Program-made: the position numbers and the translations under genes | Notes under the pieces: model-generated | The model's database searches: none | Seen by the model: the letters and a program-made list of their open reading frames with translations, nothing else | Told to the model about the DNA's origin: nothing | Part shown: positions 1 through 11,362 of the stretch, piece after piece | Layout of the letters: the number at the start of each line of letters is the position of its first letter | How positions within the stretch are numbered: position 1 is the stretch's first letter | Assembly: GCF_902459505.1 (NCBI RefSeq) | Contig: NC_047096.1 | Coordinates: forward strand, 11,222,001 to 11,286,000 | DNA: 64,000 bases | From: Geotrypetes seraphini | Lineage: Eukaryota; Chordata; Amphibia; Gymnophiona; Dermophiidae | Direction: 5' to 3'

Positions 1-115
1 TGACATCATAGCATCACGTCCGCGCATGCGTGGATGCCATCTGGAGACGGGGCGGGCCTGTGGGGCGTGGTCACGGATCCGGATTTTCCTTCGGGACAAT
101 CTGGTAACCCTAAAC
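1..115. mobile_element. hAT-type miniature element, right end only
   Basis: The segment ends CTGGTAACCCTA, the same inverted terminus seen at 40.6 and 53.8 kb, where flanking 8-bp target duplications support hAT. Its left end lies outside the window. Confidence 0.5.
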
Positions 116-301
116 ATGCTCCCATTAAATTTGGACGCACTGCTGAGAAAACCGTCCAGAAAGTAGCTTAGAAAATCCAGTCCTAGACGGCTCGGAACAA
201 ATGTTCATTCTGTTTCGGTTCAGCTGTCTCTCAGTCTCAGACTCATTCTTCCATGCTTTCTAACATTCGATTAAGGTGGTGTCTCTTTTTCTCTTGTAAA
301 A

Positions 302-442
302 ATGCCCCTCACTACCCCTCCCCCCTCTTTACAAAACCATAGCGCAGTTTTTAGCGCTGGCGGCAGAATTCCTCTGAGCGTTGGAGCTGTTACCGCCGCG
401 GCCGGCGCTAAAAAACCGCACTACAGTTTTGTCAAAGGGGGG
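302..442. mobile_element. Palindromic short element of the 'CTCCTTTTACTAA / TTAGTAAAAGGAG' family, diverged copy
   Basis: Inverted arms with GCGCTAAAAA/TTTTTAGCGC-like content around 340-415 and terminal CCCCTC...CTTTAC / TTTGTCAAAGGGGG resemble the family at 52.4 and 61.9 kb. The short open frames across it are by-products of the palindrome. Confidence 0.4.
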
Positions 443-595
443 GAGCAAACTATTCAAATCTTGGTGGAGCTTTTATGTTTGTTTATTAATAGCTTTTTCT
501 TTCCCATTCGGATTTGGAGTTGTTTTTACCCCTTTAATTTTAGATTTTGTAAACCACCCAGAAGGTCCCCCCCAATTAGCCGATATATCAAATTT

Positions 596-1215
596 TAAAT
601 ACACATTACATTACATTACATTAGGGATTTCTATTCCGCCATTACCTTGCGGTTCAAGGCAGATTACAAAAGGTTAATTTAAAAAAAACAGAGTTACAAT
701 GATTAGCTAGAGAGGTAAGTTGTAGATCTTATAAACATTAACGGGTTGTTGAGGGTGAGGTGGTTTGTAAAAGAATTAATAGGTGGTCATAGTGGAGGTT
801 CTTTTGTTATTATTAGTGCAGTAATGGGTAGATCAAATGTCAGTTTTAGAGTTACTAAGAGGTCGTGATGTTATTGCTGCTTCAGGAATTTCTTGAAAAG
901 TGTGGTTTTTATTTCTTTTCTGAACGTCCTATAGTCTTGGGTGGTCATCAGAAGGTTGGAGATCTGGTTGTCCAGCCTTGCGGCTTGAGTGGCTAGGAGG
1001 CCGTCGTGTAGTTTTGTTCTTTTTACTTCCTTGATTGGGGGGGTATGAATGGGGAGTGCGTTTTTCTGTGTCTGGTAGTGGGTGCTTGGATGAGGCGATT
1101 GTTCAAGTATGATGGGCTGTCTCCGTGTAGGGTTTTAAATAATATGCAGTAGAATTTGAATTGGATTCTTTCTTGGATTGGAAGGAAAACTTTCAGATTC
1201 GAACGTTCGTTTAAC
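596..1215 (-). mobile_element. L2-type LINE 3' fragment
   Basis: Read on the - strand, broken frames give FKFYCILFKTLHGDSPSYLNN-like and FRKEIKTTLFKKFLKQ-like text, the C-terminus of an L2 reverse transcriptase protein. The 3' end is marked by a short tandem tail (ACATT repeated) at about 603-625. Frameshifts and stops show it is dead; 5' truncated near 1215. Confidence 0.6.
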
Positions 1216-1469
1216 ACAGAACTTTGGAAGCAACTATCAAACTCTTCAATCCAAGCCCAGGCCAGCACCAATTTTTTTTTTTTTTTTTATAGAAGAAATA
1301 AATGATAGCGCCAGAATCAGTATGCCAGCACCCGTTATAACTGACACACTGGAGAGGAAGGATAAACCGGGGATCACTCCTGTCCCGCACCATAACTTAA
1401 GTAGGGTAAGAGAAGAAGAGGAAAAAGAGCCCATGAGGACTTATTCAAAAGATTAACCTTTATTTCTAC

Positions 1470-1912
1470 GTATTGGTTCATAGACAACGGCGCGAAAGAC
1501 AAAAGCGTGCGCCGACAATTGAGCGCAGCGCGCACCACCGCACCGCTCTAAATTACAGTTTTTAGGGGCTCCGACGGGGGGTTTTGTTGGGGAACCCCCC
1601 AGTTTACTTAATAGACATCGCGCCGGCGTAATGGGGGGTTTGGGGGGTTGTAACCCTCCACATTTTACTGTAAACTGAACTTTTTCCCTAAAAACAGAGA
1701 AAAAGTGAAGTTTTCAGTAAAATGTGGGGGGTTACAACCCCCCACACAACGCCCCCACAACGCGGCGCGATGTCTATTAAGTAAAGTGGGGAGGTGCCCC
1801 CCCCCCGTCGGAGCGCTAAAAACAGTAATTTAGAGCGGCGTGGCGGCGGGCGCTGCACTCAATTGTCTGGGCGCGCCTTTGTCCTGGCGCGCTTTTGACC
1901 TGACACCCTACA
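1470..1912. mobile_element. Long palindromic DNA element, copy A
   Basis: Almost the entire ~440 bp folds back on itself around 1700: GGGGCTCCGACGGGGGG at 1564 pairs with CCCCCCGTCGGAGCGC at about 1801, and GGGGGGTTGTAACC with GGTTACAACCCCCC. The ends differ: one reads GGTTCATAGACAA, the other (reverse) GGTGTCAGGTCAAA. Both carry the motif GACAATTGAGCGC. A second copy in the opposite orientation lies at 62.57-63.02 kb. No coding content. Superfamily unassigned. Confidence 0.7.
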
Positions 1913-2360
1913 TATTCAAGTGGACAGCCATAATATTTTCCATAATAAAAGGAAACTGACTTGGGAAAGCTGGAATGTCACTTGCCTGGTACAGCAGGTG
2001 TCCCCACAAATGATTTCGTAAACTGGGTCACGCTAAGAGAGACCCATGTAACCGCTCTTCGCTGCAAAAGGACACAGAGAAATGAGGTCATCCACCTGCT
2101 TGCAAGGCTACCAAAGTTATAAATCATTCTTGAGATGATGAATATCACCCTAGAAGCCAGCTCTGTGGGTACAGTGAGTGCTGAGCAAACTCCTTCACTG
2201 TGCCCAGGAAGGGGTCATTTGCACTGTATCTGGCACCCCTAATCATTTTGGAACGTTGGCATCTATACTTGGCATAAACTGATTTTTAGTCTCGAAAGTC
2301 CCTCGTCTCGAGAGGAAACAAACGAGTTGATGTATGCTGCCTTTTATGGGATGCCCTGTC

Positions 2361-2742
2361 CAGTGGCGTAGTAAGAGGGGGTGGCGGACAGGCCTGGACG
2401 CCGTCTTGGTGGGGGCACCGGTATCTCTCTGTCCCCCCCATGCCACAATTTCCCCGCCACCCCTCCCCCCACCTCTTTAAAATTTTCACCAGTACAAGCA
2501 ATTACTCTAGCCTGCTGGTTCCCTCTGAAATCACTTCCAGGTCATAGGGCCAGGAAGTGACATCAAAGGGAAAGCCACCACCAGGAAAAGCTGCTCCCGC
2601 TGGTGAGGATTTAAAGAGGCATGGGGGTGGGAAGGGAGGGGGTGAGTGTGGAGTGGGGGCATGGAAGGAGCAGGGGGGGCAGAGAGGAGGGTACAAGAGG
2701 GTGCCACTGCCCTGGGCGCCTTCTACCCTCACTACGCCACTG
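2361..2742. mobile_element. hAT-type non-autonomous element with 8-bp target duplication
   Basis: Termini CAGTGGCGTAGTRAGGG / inverted CCCTCACTACGCCACTG are flanked by GCCCTGTC (2353-2360) and TCCCTGTC (2743-2750), 7 of 8 matching. Interior is GC-rich with no transposase. Confidence 0.8.
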
Positions 2743-2844
2743 TCCCTGTCATTACTATACATACAGGGAGGCTGGAATCCTATGGGATAGTTAAGTACAG
2801 CTTCACACGGCTTTAGTGCAATTAAATTTTTGTTGTTTTAAAGA

Positions 2845-4030
2845 ATGTTTTTTGGTGAAATATTTTTTATTACAGTTTCAAGAAAGTGCATGAAAAGCAG
2901 TCACAAACATAAACCAAATTCTTTCACATGTGCACAAACCAATCCTCACCCACCCCCATGTCTCAGATTAAAGTCCAACAACAACACAGGTAGCATGTGT
3001 TCAACCTCACAAGTTCAGAAATCTACTACGAGCATGAGGTGTAAGGTCCATCCAGAAGTGTTCCCAAATCTGACAAAAGCGGCGACCCGGGCCTCGATCA
3101 AGATCCCCAACCTGTCTCTGCTCTAAAGAGGCGTGAACAATCATCAAGGATCTCCATTGGCTGTAAGATGGTGGGTCCTGGGACAGCCAGTTAGCCATTA
3201 TCACTTTTTTTGCCCATGAGCAACACTCTAGACACAAAGGCCGTCATCGCTTTAGGTTTCGGCGTTGCGATAGTATAATAACCAAAGAGTGCTCTTGGCG
3301 TGGGAGACCAGCGCCTTCCCCAGAGAGATGTAGTATAATGTCCAAGACCATGCCAAAACTGTAGAATGCGGGGACATGTCCAAAGCATATGTCCCAAAGA
3401 AGCGTGGGCCTGAACACACTTTGGGCACTGATGAGGAGTAATCCCCATCCGGGCTGCTCGCTCGGGGGAGATGTAAAGACACAGTACAATCTTAAATTAT
3501 AATTCCCAGTGAAGAACGTTGGAAGACACCTTCCTGATGTTTTTTTAGGACTTGTTGCACTTGTGGGGCAATCAGTGAGCAGTGCAGATCTTCCGCCCAA
3601 GAGGCTGCCAAAATATCCAGATTAGGCCCCGGTTGACAATCCCGGAGGCTCAGTAGGTGAAATCGAAGGGGTATAATTTGCTGAGCTGAAAGACTGAAAA
3701 GTTCCAAAAGTGCTTCACGACTGTCCTCTGTTAAATGTCTAGCTGATAAAGAATGGACATAATGTCGTGCCTGATAATATGCAAAAACATCTGTGGCCGG
3801 CAAGTCAAACGTATGACACAGAGTGGTAAAGGAGGCCAATTGTTCATCATCCGAAAACAATTGAAACAAATATTGTAATCCTTTCTCAGCCCATCATTTA
3901 AAAGAAACATATTGTAGTCCAGGCAAAAATGAACAATTGCCCTGAATGGGCAAATACAGAGAAATCTCAGACGAGAGCTTGGCCGAGTCACAAAGGTTTT
4001 GAAGAATGTTTTAAACACAATTAGTTGCAA
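2845..4030 (-). mobile_element. L1/Tx1-like LINE, C-terminal part of ORF2
   Basis: The - strand encodes, in pieces, a long segment at 3869-3492 and then CPKCVQAHASLGHMLWTCPRI at about 3425-3363, the Cys-rich C-terminal motif of L1-type ORF2 proteins. The 3' end is near 2845-2870 with AATAAAAAA-like sequence. At least one frame change separates the segments; 5' truncated. Confidence 0.7.
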
Positions 4031-4350
4031 GACAGATTTTTATTTTATTTTTTATTTATTTTAAAATTTTCTATACCGTTTAGAACTCTTGCAATTTGGG
4101 CAGGCAAATTGAATAACTGGTTGGGTAATATTATTATGCGTGCTCCATCTTATTTTACTTTTAGAAAATTAGTAAAAACACAGCTGTTTGATCAATTTGT
4201 AACCTGATTCACTGTTTTTAATCTTTTATCTTGCATGTATTTCTGATGATTTGTATTGTATTTTTTTCCACTGATAGTCCAGTACTTCTCATTGTAAACC
4301 GCCTTTGGCTTTGGCGGTACAGAAGAATAAATTATTATTATTATTTTTAA
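4031..4350 (+). mobile_element. L2-type LINE 3' end with ATT tail
   Basis: Text such as FRKLVKTQLFDQFVT is the typical L2 C-terminus. It is followed by TTGTAAACCGCCTTTGGC and a run of ATT repeats at 4331-4346, the tail of this LINE lineage. Confidence 0.6.
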
Positions 4351-5018
4351 AAAAACCATAATAAAACAAACACACAAACAATCCTCTGAGATCGTATCTG
4401 CAAACTAACAAAAATCATAGAAATAGGGAGGTTGGGGGGAGGAAGAAATTGATGAAAGAACTAGGGCTGGTGAAGCGGTTGCTAAAATAGCCGTGCGCTA
4501 TAGGAGGCCCCATGATCCCTGTCCCGGGTAATAATTTCTGATGTTCCTCTCCTTGGTTAGTCGTAGGACACTTTGAGTAACTCTTTATAGAAGAAAGGCA
4601 CCCTCCTAAATAGAATCTATTTGTTTTAAGACATTGAAAAATTATACCGAACAATGAATTTTTGTGCCACTTTTTTTTTTTGAGAGATATATTTTTGGGA
4701 TAAGAATTAAAGTGTTTTTTGAAAAGAAGAAATTTATTACCACCCTCTGGCTCTTTTCCTCTTATTACTACACATGCTCCATCAGTTCAGGAGACGTGGT
4801 TAATATTCTAAGGATGTGCCTCAGACATGACAGGAGAAACGGTTTTGATTTTCCCCTCCATGACCTCCAGCTCTGAATAGAAAGAAAATGCCTGTAATTC
4901 ATTCACTTTGCTTTGACAGTGGATCTGAACGGCCTCAGCATACAGGCGCTGTAAGACCTTGAATTTTCCCCCAAAGTGATGCTGGTGTTAGGGAGACAGG
5001 TGAGGGATAAACTCTCCG

Positions 5019-5368
5019 TAGCCCTTTCAGGACCAAGGGACATATTTGTCCCATAACTTTAAAATCCTATAAATTTTGATTGGGATAGTCTACAGTTCTA
5101 AATTTGATATGTACGGATTCCATATGATACTGCCTTTATGTAAACAAACTAGTTCCGACATTCATTCATTAGCGTCGTTGCCAGATTGACGAGAAGATTC
5201 ACTTGCCACACTGTCCATAAGCCAGAAGTTTGATTTTTTTTAAAAAAAATAATGATATTTCACAAAAAAAAATCAATTTTTTGGCATCTGCAAGCCCTTT
5301 TTACCATAAAAATGTCGTCAAAACCACAAAAATTGGCCTACGATCCTTATGGTCCTGAAAGGGTTAAC
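5019..5368. mobile_element. Possible piggyBac-like miniature element
   Basis: Inverted ends CCCTTTCAGGACCAAGG at about 5022 and CCTTATGGTCCTGAAAGGG at about 5347-5365, followed by TTAA on the right, fit a TTAA-target piggyBac relative. The left TTAA is not preserved. Non-coding, AT-rich interior. Confidence 0.5.
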
Positions 5369-5584
5369 CTGTGAAAAGTGAGCAGGTGCATCCATAGTGG
5401 ATCCTTCATATTCAGTCAGGAAAACTACTGTGATCCCTGCTGAGACGCCTTCTTATTCCAAGATGCTAGGCACCTGGGTCCTAATGACCCACCTTTTCTT
5501 TTCCATTAAGTCTCAAACTTTACACAAGCAGAACCGTTTGAAATAGAAAACAGAGCGGATACCACAACAGCAAAACAATTTAAA

Positions 5585-6155
5585 AGAAAACATTGCCAAG
5601 CAAATAAGTTCAGCCCTCTCATAGCACACTGATTCTGTATAAGACTCTGGTAAGACCTCATATAGAATATTGTGTACAATTCTGGAGGCCGCACCTTCAA
5701 AAAGATATAAAAAGGATGGAGTCGGTCCAGAGGAAGGCTACGAAAATGGTGTGTGGTCTTTTCGTGATAAGGGGTATGGGGACAGATTTAAAGATCTCAA
5801 TCTGTATACTTTGGAGGAAAGGCGGAAGAGGGGAGATATGACAGAGACGTTTAAGTACCTACATGATGTAAATGTGCATGAGTCGAGTCTCTTTCATTTG
5901 AAAGGAAACTCTGCAATGAGAGAGCATAGAATGAAGTTAAGAGGTGATAGGCTCCGGAATAATCTGAGAAAATACTTTTTTACGGAAAGGGTGGTAGATG
6001 CCTGGAACAGTCTCCCAGAAGAAGTAGTGTAAACTTCAAGAGGGCCTGGGATAGCACGTGGGATCTCTCAGAGAAAGAGATAATGGTTACTGCGGATGGG
6101 CAGACTAAATGGGCCGTCTGGCCATTATCTGCCGTCATGTTTCTATGTTTCTATT
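5585..6155 (+). mobile_element. CR1-type LINE 3' fragment
   Basis: Frames give [18 protein letters not shown]-like text, then [17 protein letters not shown] and LRKYFFTERVVDAWNSLPEEVV, the C-terminus of CR1 ORF2. The 3' tail ends in repeats of ATGTTTCT. One frameshift near 5730 and loss of 5' sequence. Confidence 0.8.
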
Positions 6156-6370
6156 AAGGGAGACACAGCAGAAATCGAGAGGAGCAAATACAAAGCAGAG
6201 AAAGGAATCATCAAGTAAAACCAGAATTGGAATCACTCCTATAGCCCTGAACCCTCTGACAGACTAAGAGGCTCATTTTCAAAAAAGAAAAACGTCCAAA
6301 AGATGTCATAAAGTGGCACTTGGATGTTTGGATCGCCAAAACGTCCAAATTGCCATTTTCAAAACCTACT

Positions 6371-7215
6371 TTTTTTTTCTTTTTTGGAAAGTGTATTTAT
6401 TAAGGAACAATGCACAGAGGCAATACACAAAGGCCATACAAGAAGGTATAGTGAACAAAACAGCCAATCCACAGAAGACATCATAAATAATCCAAGATGC
6501 TAATATGAACAGCATCTAGGCAAGTTCTCATATACAGTAAAAGAGCAACCTTCCCCCCCCCTGCATTCCGGGATTCTGATCCACTCTAGAAAGAACTCCA
6601 ACAGTCCAAATAGATTATAACATTCCACTATGAACTCTTTTAACGCAGTCTTTCCCATACTGTCATCTGTGAAATACTAGCCCTCCATTGTTGTACTGTA
6701 GGACATGTCTCACCCACCCAATGCTGCAAGATGAGCTATTTTGCGAGACCCAGGGCCACCAGCACAAAGCGCCGATGGGGCTCCGGAACACCAACCTCGA
6801 TCAAGGGACTCATGACAACCAGCAACAGAGTCTTATAGGACCAGTCCAAAGATAGACCAAGGATGCCCTCCACCTCCCGAAGCAGCTGCACCCAAAGGGT
6901 CCCTAGGCGAGAGCATTCCAAGAAGTGATGTACCAGCGTGCCCTTCAAGGCCGGGCAACGAGGGCAGAAAGCGTCAGGCCACAACCCCATCCGATGCCCC
7001 TTACTTCTCGTGATATAGGCCTTATGAAGAATATTAAGATGTACCTCATATAAGCTCACATTGGGGGAAGCCCTAGCACTTTCCACAAAGTTCAAGGCCA
7101 ACTCATCCGCAGTAAACCCTCTCCTACTTTCTAGACGGTTTTTTCTATGCTGTTCCATCACATCTAAAGGCAAAAAAACAGTGTGACAAGGCCCAGAAAT
7201 AGCTAAGAAGAAAAA
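6371..7215 (-). mobile_element. L1-like LINE, ORF2 C-terminal region
   Basis: The - strand is open for about 180 codons (7284-6736) and carries ILHKAYITRSKGHRMGLWPD and then CPRCPALKGTLVHHFLECSR, the L1 C-terminal Cys motif. The 3' end lies near 6375 (AATAAATACAC-like on that strand). 5' truncated. Confidence 0.75.
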
Positions 7216-7308
7216 ATTAAAAAATTTAAATTGAATCAAGTTGAGCAGACTGGATGGATCATTCGAGTCTTTATCTGCCATCATCTACTATGTTACTATG
7301 TTACATGT

Positions 7309-7490
7309 AGGGTTACCAAACTTCTGGATTTCCCTGGACATGTCCTCTTTTTGAGGACATGTCCAGGGGTCCAGATGGCTTTTCAAAACCTGCCACTTTG
7401 TCCGGGTTTTGAAAAGCTTGGAACAAATCACTGTCAGGCATGCGCCGATGCCACGCAATAACGTCACGTGCACGCTCATGGGAGAAATGC
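7309..7490. mobile_element. hAT-type element of the TAGGGTTACCA family, truncated
   Basis: It starts TAGGGTTACCAAACTTCTGG and carries CCTGGACATGTCCTC repeated in inverse, as in the 40.6 and 53.8 kb copies. The opposite terminus is missing. Confidence 0.5.
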
Positions 7491-7859
7491 TGGTGTAAGC
7501 CTAACTTTCAGTAAGCCACCATCTGGACCAAAGGGGCAAGAGTGACCTGAATGACCCTGACCCATTTACAGGACCCCAGAGAAGGGGACCCAGGCCCATA
7601 TCCCACCCTAACTAATACACTTATAGTGGAAAGTGTGAGCCCACCAAAACCCTTCTGTACTGACATATAGGTGACACATGCAGGCATACGGGGCTATTAG
7701 AGCGGTGTACAGTTGAGTCCAGTAGGTATTTGGTGGATTTTGGAGGGCTCCCCATGTCAGCCTAGCTATCGCTACCATTCAGCATTTGTAGTTGGCATTA
7801 CTTATGTCAGCGAAGGCCTATGGGAAATTATATCAATCTGATCTATCAATCTATCTTTC

Positions 7860-7975
7860 TATCTCTGGAGGAGAGGGGTCTTGGCTCTCTCTCTCTCTCT
7901 TTCTTTCTCTCTCTCTCTGGCTCTCCCTAGAACTTCAGACTCTCTGTCTCTTTCTCTCTGAACTATGTAAGGCAG
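7860..7975. repeat. TC-rich microsatellite
   Basis: Runs of CT/TCTC with interruptions; adjoins the 5' side of the L2 insertion. Confidence 0.8.
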
Positions 7976-7989
7976 GGAAACTGCGTTGC

Positions 7990-9183
7990 TCTCTGCTTCT
8001 GTCCTAAAGTGGTTCTCAAACTTCCTTTGCGATCGTTCCTACATTGTCAACACAAACGGCTCCAAATCCGCTTCATGGACACCATCCTGTGGTGTTCCAC
8101 AGGGCTCTCCCCTATCCCCTATTCTCTTCAACATATATATGACCTCCCTGAAGCTCCTTAAACTATCCCCCCTTGAAACAATTTACACATATGCAGACGA
8201 TATCCTCATCCTCCTCGAAACAGATCCAAACCTTACAAACCTCCAAGAGAACATCACATCATGCATAATGAGACTTCACGCCTGGTCCCTCTCAGTACAG
8301 ATGAAATTAAATGAATCAAAAACAAAATTACTCTGGCTCGGCCCAAAATTAGCTCACCTGCCCGCCCTCTTCACCCTACCCACAGGCCCTGCTCTACACC
8401 TTGAGTTCTCAAGCAAGGTCCTTGGCATCACTATCGACTCCTCCCTTTCCCTCAACGATCACCTGAATTCCCTGGCAAAATCTTGTTTTTTCAGCCTCCA
8501 CATGCTGAGGAAAGTTAGATCCTATTTTCACCAAAAGCATTTCACCGTCTTTTTACAATCCATCATCCTATCCAAACTCGATTATTGTAACGCCATCTAC
8601 TTAGGCCTAACGAAAAAAAGTCTTTGCAGACTCCAGCTTATCCAGAACACTGCGGCTAAGCTGATTTTTGCTAAACGCAAATATGACCACGTCTCCCCTC
8701 TACTTACCAATCTTCACTGGCTCCCAGTACTTTCCAGAATTCATTTCAAATGCTCCTGCCTGGCTTTCAAGATCATTCACGGCATCCTTCCGCCCCTAAT
8801 CCCTCTATCCTTCCTCGCCCCGACACCAACTACCACCAGATCTGCCCACAGACATAAACTATCCTTCCCCTCTCTACACAGCATCCTCCACGCAGGTAAA
8901 CTGGGTAGATCCCTCCTCTCCAAAATCACCGGCCTCTGGAACGACCTCACTGTCCCGCTGCGGAACCTGGACTCCCTCCAACTATTCCGAAAACAACTGA
9001 AAACCTGGCTTTTCTCTAGCTTATAATAATCTCTTCTCCTGATTACATCCCCTCTTTTTATGCTTTGTAAACTCTTTCTCTTCCCATATTTTTTAAACTC
9101 TGTAAACCGTGTCGAGCTCCACTTCAGTGGAGAAGATGCGGTATATAAACCTAAGGCTTAGTTTAGTTTAGTTTAATTGTAAT
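7990..9183 (+). mobile_element. L2-type LINE, 5'-truncated, with an open reverse transcriptase C-terminal half
   Basis: An unbroken 346-codon frame ends at 9026. It contains reverse transcriptase motif B (GVPQGSPLSPILF, about 8090) and the catalytic motif C YADD at 8190-8201, followed by the L2-type thumb and C-terminus (LDYCNAIYLGL, LQLIQNTAAKLI, HVSPLLTNLHWLPV, ending FRKQLKTWLFSSL). The 3' UTR ends GTAAACCGTGTCGAGCTC and a GTTTA repeat tail at 9161-9178. The endonuclease and front of the RT are missing, so it cannot move by itself. Lack of stops suggests it is among the younger LINE insertions here. Confidence 0.88.
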
Positions 9184-9640
9184 GCTTATAAATATTGCTT
9201 TTCTGTAAGACTATTTCTATAATATATTCTTTATGCAATCACCTCTGGCTTTGCCTCTTTGATTCTACTTCCTGGTGAGTCTTCAGTGAGGGAACTGAAC
9301 CTGGGACCGGCGTTTGTCAGTACGCCTCGCACTTAACCCCTACCACCTAATATTGGGGGGGCCACGAACAAACCTGACACCCCATACAATATATATGGCC
9401 TATTGTGAGGTACGTACCTGGGACCTGTTGAGATGTCTGTGTGACCAGTCTACTAGAAATGCTAACCCCTCCTACATCCCAATGGCTTGTCTTGTGCGTT
9501 TTGCATTAGGACATTTTGGTTTTCAAAAATAGTCAAAAAAGATAGCCACGCTAAAGGCGAACACATCTAGAAATGGTTATTTTTGAAAAAAACAAGATTG
9601 ATGTTTTGCAGTTTTGAACATGGCCATTTTCTCCACTCAG

Positions 9641-10635
9641 TTTTTAGACACACTTCTCAAAACATCCAAACTCGGACTAAAAAAAATGGCCCTCCACATC
9701 AAACAGTATGACCTCCAAGTTCAAGCTACAAAAAACCCTAGCGTCATGAAAAGCTTTGAGCAATGCAGGGTCAAAGAAATCGTCTCACATTTTGAAATTT
9801 CACCAGATATTTAGCTGGAAATCCTAAAAAGAATTATCCATTATATTGTAAGTCACATGTACAAAGAGACGGAAAAAGCTATGACTTAGCTTTCAAGCGG
9901 CTGACATTTCTATTCAACACTATGGTTATTTAAAGGTCAGGATTTTCCACTGGGTAAAGCAAGCAGCTGCCTAAGGGTACTGGACTGAAAGGGACCCCCT
10001 CCTCCTCTGCCCCATCAAACCTGTATATTTAAAGGCACTGGGACTCATGGACCAGTGGCCTTCAAAGCACTTAAAACAAAATCACCGCCAGCCTGGCTCC
10101 CCCTCTCATGCTTTAAAGGGGCAGGATGTTGACCTTCAGACTGAGCAGTACTTATGAAAGAGAGATGACCAGTCCCTCATTCTTTTCAACCTGGCACATG
10201 TTTGGGAAAAGACTCCTAGTCGCCCCCTCCCCCCCCCCCCCACTGCCCAGCTCCTCATACATCTTTTGACTATGATCCTCTCTACTCCACTTCCACGTTC
10301 CTGACATTTTCAAGTGATATCATTAGCTTTGTTATTCCGAAATACAAACAATAATGATTCACAAACAAAAACTAAAAATAAACACAAGACGATAAGATGA
10401 TTTGGACTAAATAGATTTCTTGACTAGCTGACTAGACTGAAGGAAGGCGGTTTAGATCTTGAAAGCTGGTGAAAAAATATTAGATTAGTCCAATAAAAAA
10501 AGAATAGACTTATATTCTTTTGGATTTTTTTACCTTTTTTTTTTTTAACATTCAAAAGGACCAAGAAGGCAACTCGCTATCTTATCAAACCATTTAGTCA
10601 CCCAAGAATGTACAGTAACGTGAATAACCCTGGGC
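9641..10635. other. No gene seen
   Basis: Mixed sequence with a C-run at 10228-10241 and no conserved frame, repeat family or RNA signal that I recognise. Confidence 0.6.
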
Positions 10636-10644
10636 AAGTCGCAC

Positions 10645-10958
10645 CCCTTTTTACTAAATCACGATAGCGCACAGAGTTCCTATGAGCATCGGGAGCAACG
10701 CAGAGCATTCAGCGCAGCTCCCTGCGCTAATAACCGCTAATGCGGTTTAGTAAAAGGTTGCCCCAGATACATAAGAAGTGCCTCTGCTGGGTCAGACCAG
10801 AGGTCCATCGTGCCCAGCAGTCCGCTCGCGTGGCAGCCCAACAGGTCCAGCACCTGTGTAGTAGTCCTCTATCTATACCCCTCTATCCCCTTTTCCTTCA
10901 GAAAATTGTCCAATGCCTTCTTGAACCCTAATACCGTAATACCTTAGTAAAAGGAGCC
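10645..10958. mobile_element. Palindromic CTCCTTTTACTAA-family element interrupted by a CR1 3' fragment
   Basis: Ends CCCTTTTTACTAAATC (10646) and CTTAGTAAAAGGAGCCC (10942-10958) with GCGCTAATAACCGC inside. From about 10765 a - strand CR1 3' end (GGTCAGACCAGAGGTCCATC) has been inserted. Confidence 0.65.
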
Positions 10959-11254
10959 CTTCATTTTTCAAATCTCTTCTTAAACTTCTAAGTTCATCAA
11001 AATGATTTAATAATTAGCTTTAGCTTTCATGCCGGACTTTTGCCCTTAGTGTAACGTTAGTGCTTTTTTTAGTCAGCTGTCCGTTGCCAACGAAGGCCGC
11101 CCGCGTCTCGCTTTGCGAGCTAAGTTGAAATAGCAAGCAGCAAAAGGATTTCCCTCCAGTACAATAATTGCACAGTTATATCTATGTTCAAGCTACAACG
11201 TGGTATAAATGCATAAATATTTTGTGCGGTGACTATTTTTGATATGGATTTCCG

Positions 11255-11346
11255 TAAGTGACTTGCCCAGGGTCACAGGGAGCAGCATGGGATTTGAACC
11301 CACAACCTCAGGGTGCTAAGGCTGTAGCTCTAACCACTGTGCCAGG
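11255..11346 (-). mobile_element. tRNA-derived SINE, head region
   Basis: The reverse complement of the 25.8 kb SINE head, including the B box read as GGGTTCAAATCCC, ending near AGTGGTTAGAGC. The LINE-like tail is absent. Confidence 0.7.
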
Positions 11347-11362
11347 CTTGATTACAGACGGA

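Larger units (their letters stand above)
6270..9640. other. Probable older repeat split by later insertions
   Basis: Pieces at 6270-6370 (GGCTCATTTTCAAAAAAG, then ACGTCC repeats), 7490-7790 and 9380-9640 look like parts of one dispersed repeat that also occurs at 43.74-44.52 kb (shared text GTGGAAAGTGTGAGCCC and CCTCCTACATCCCAATGG-like). The L1, hAT fragment and L2 listed above sit between them. The assembly of the pieces is inference. Confidence 0.35.

Noticed and set aside
3492-3869. 125-codon frame as a host exon
   Set aside because: It sits upstream of an L1-type Cys motif on the same strand and is part of an ORF2 fragment.
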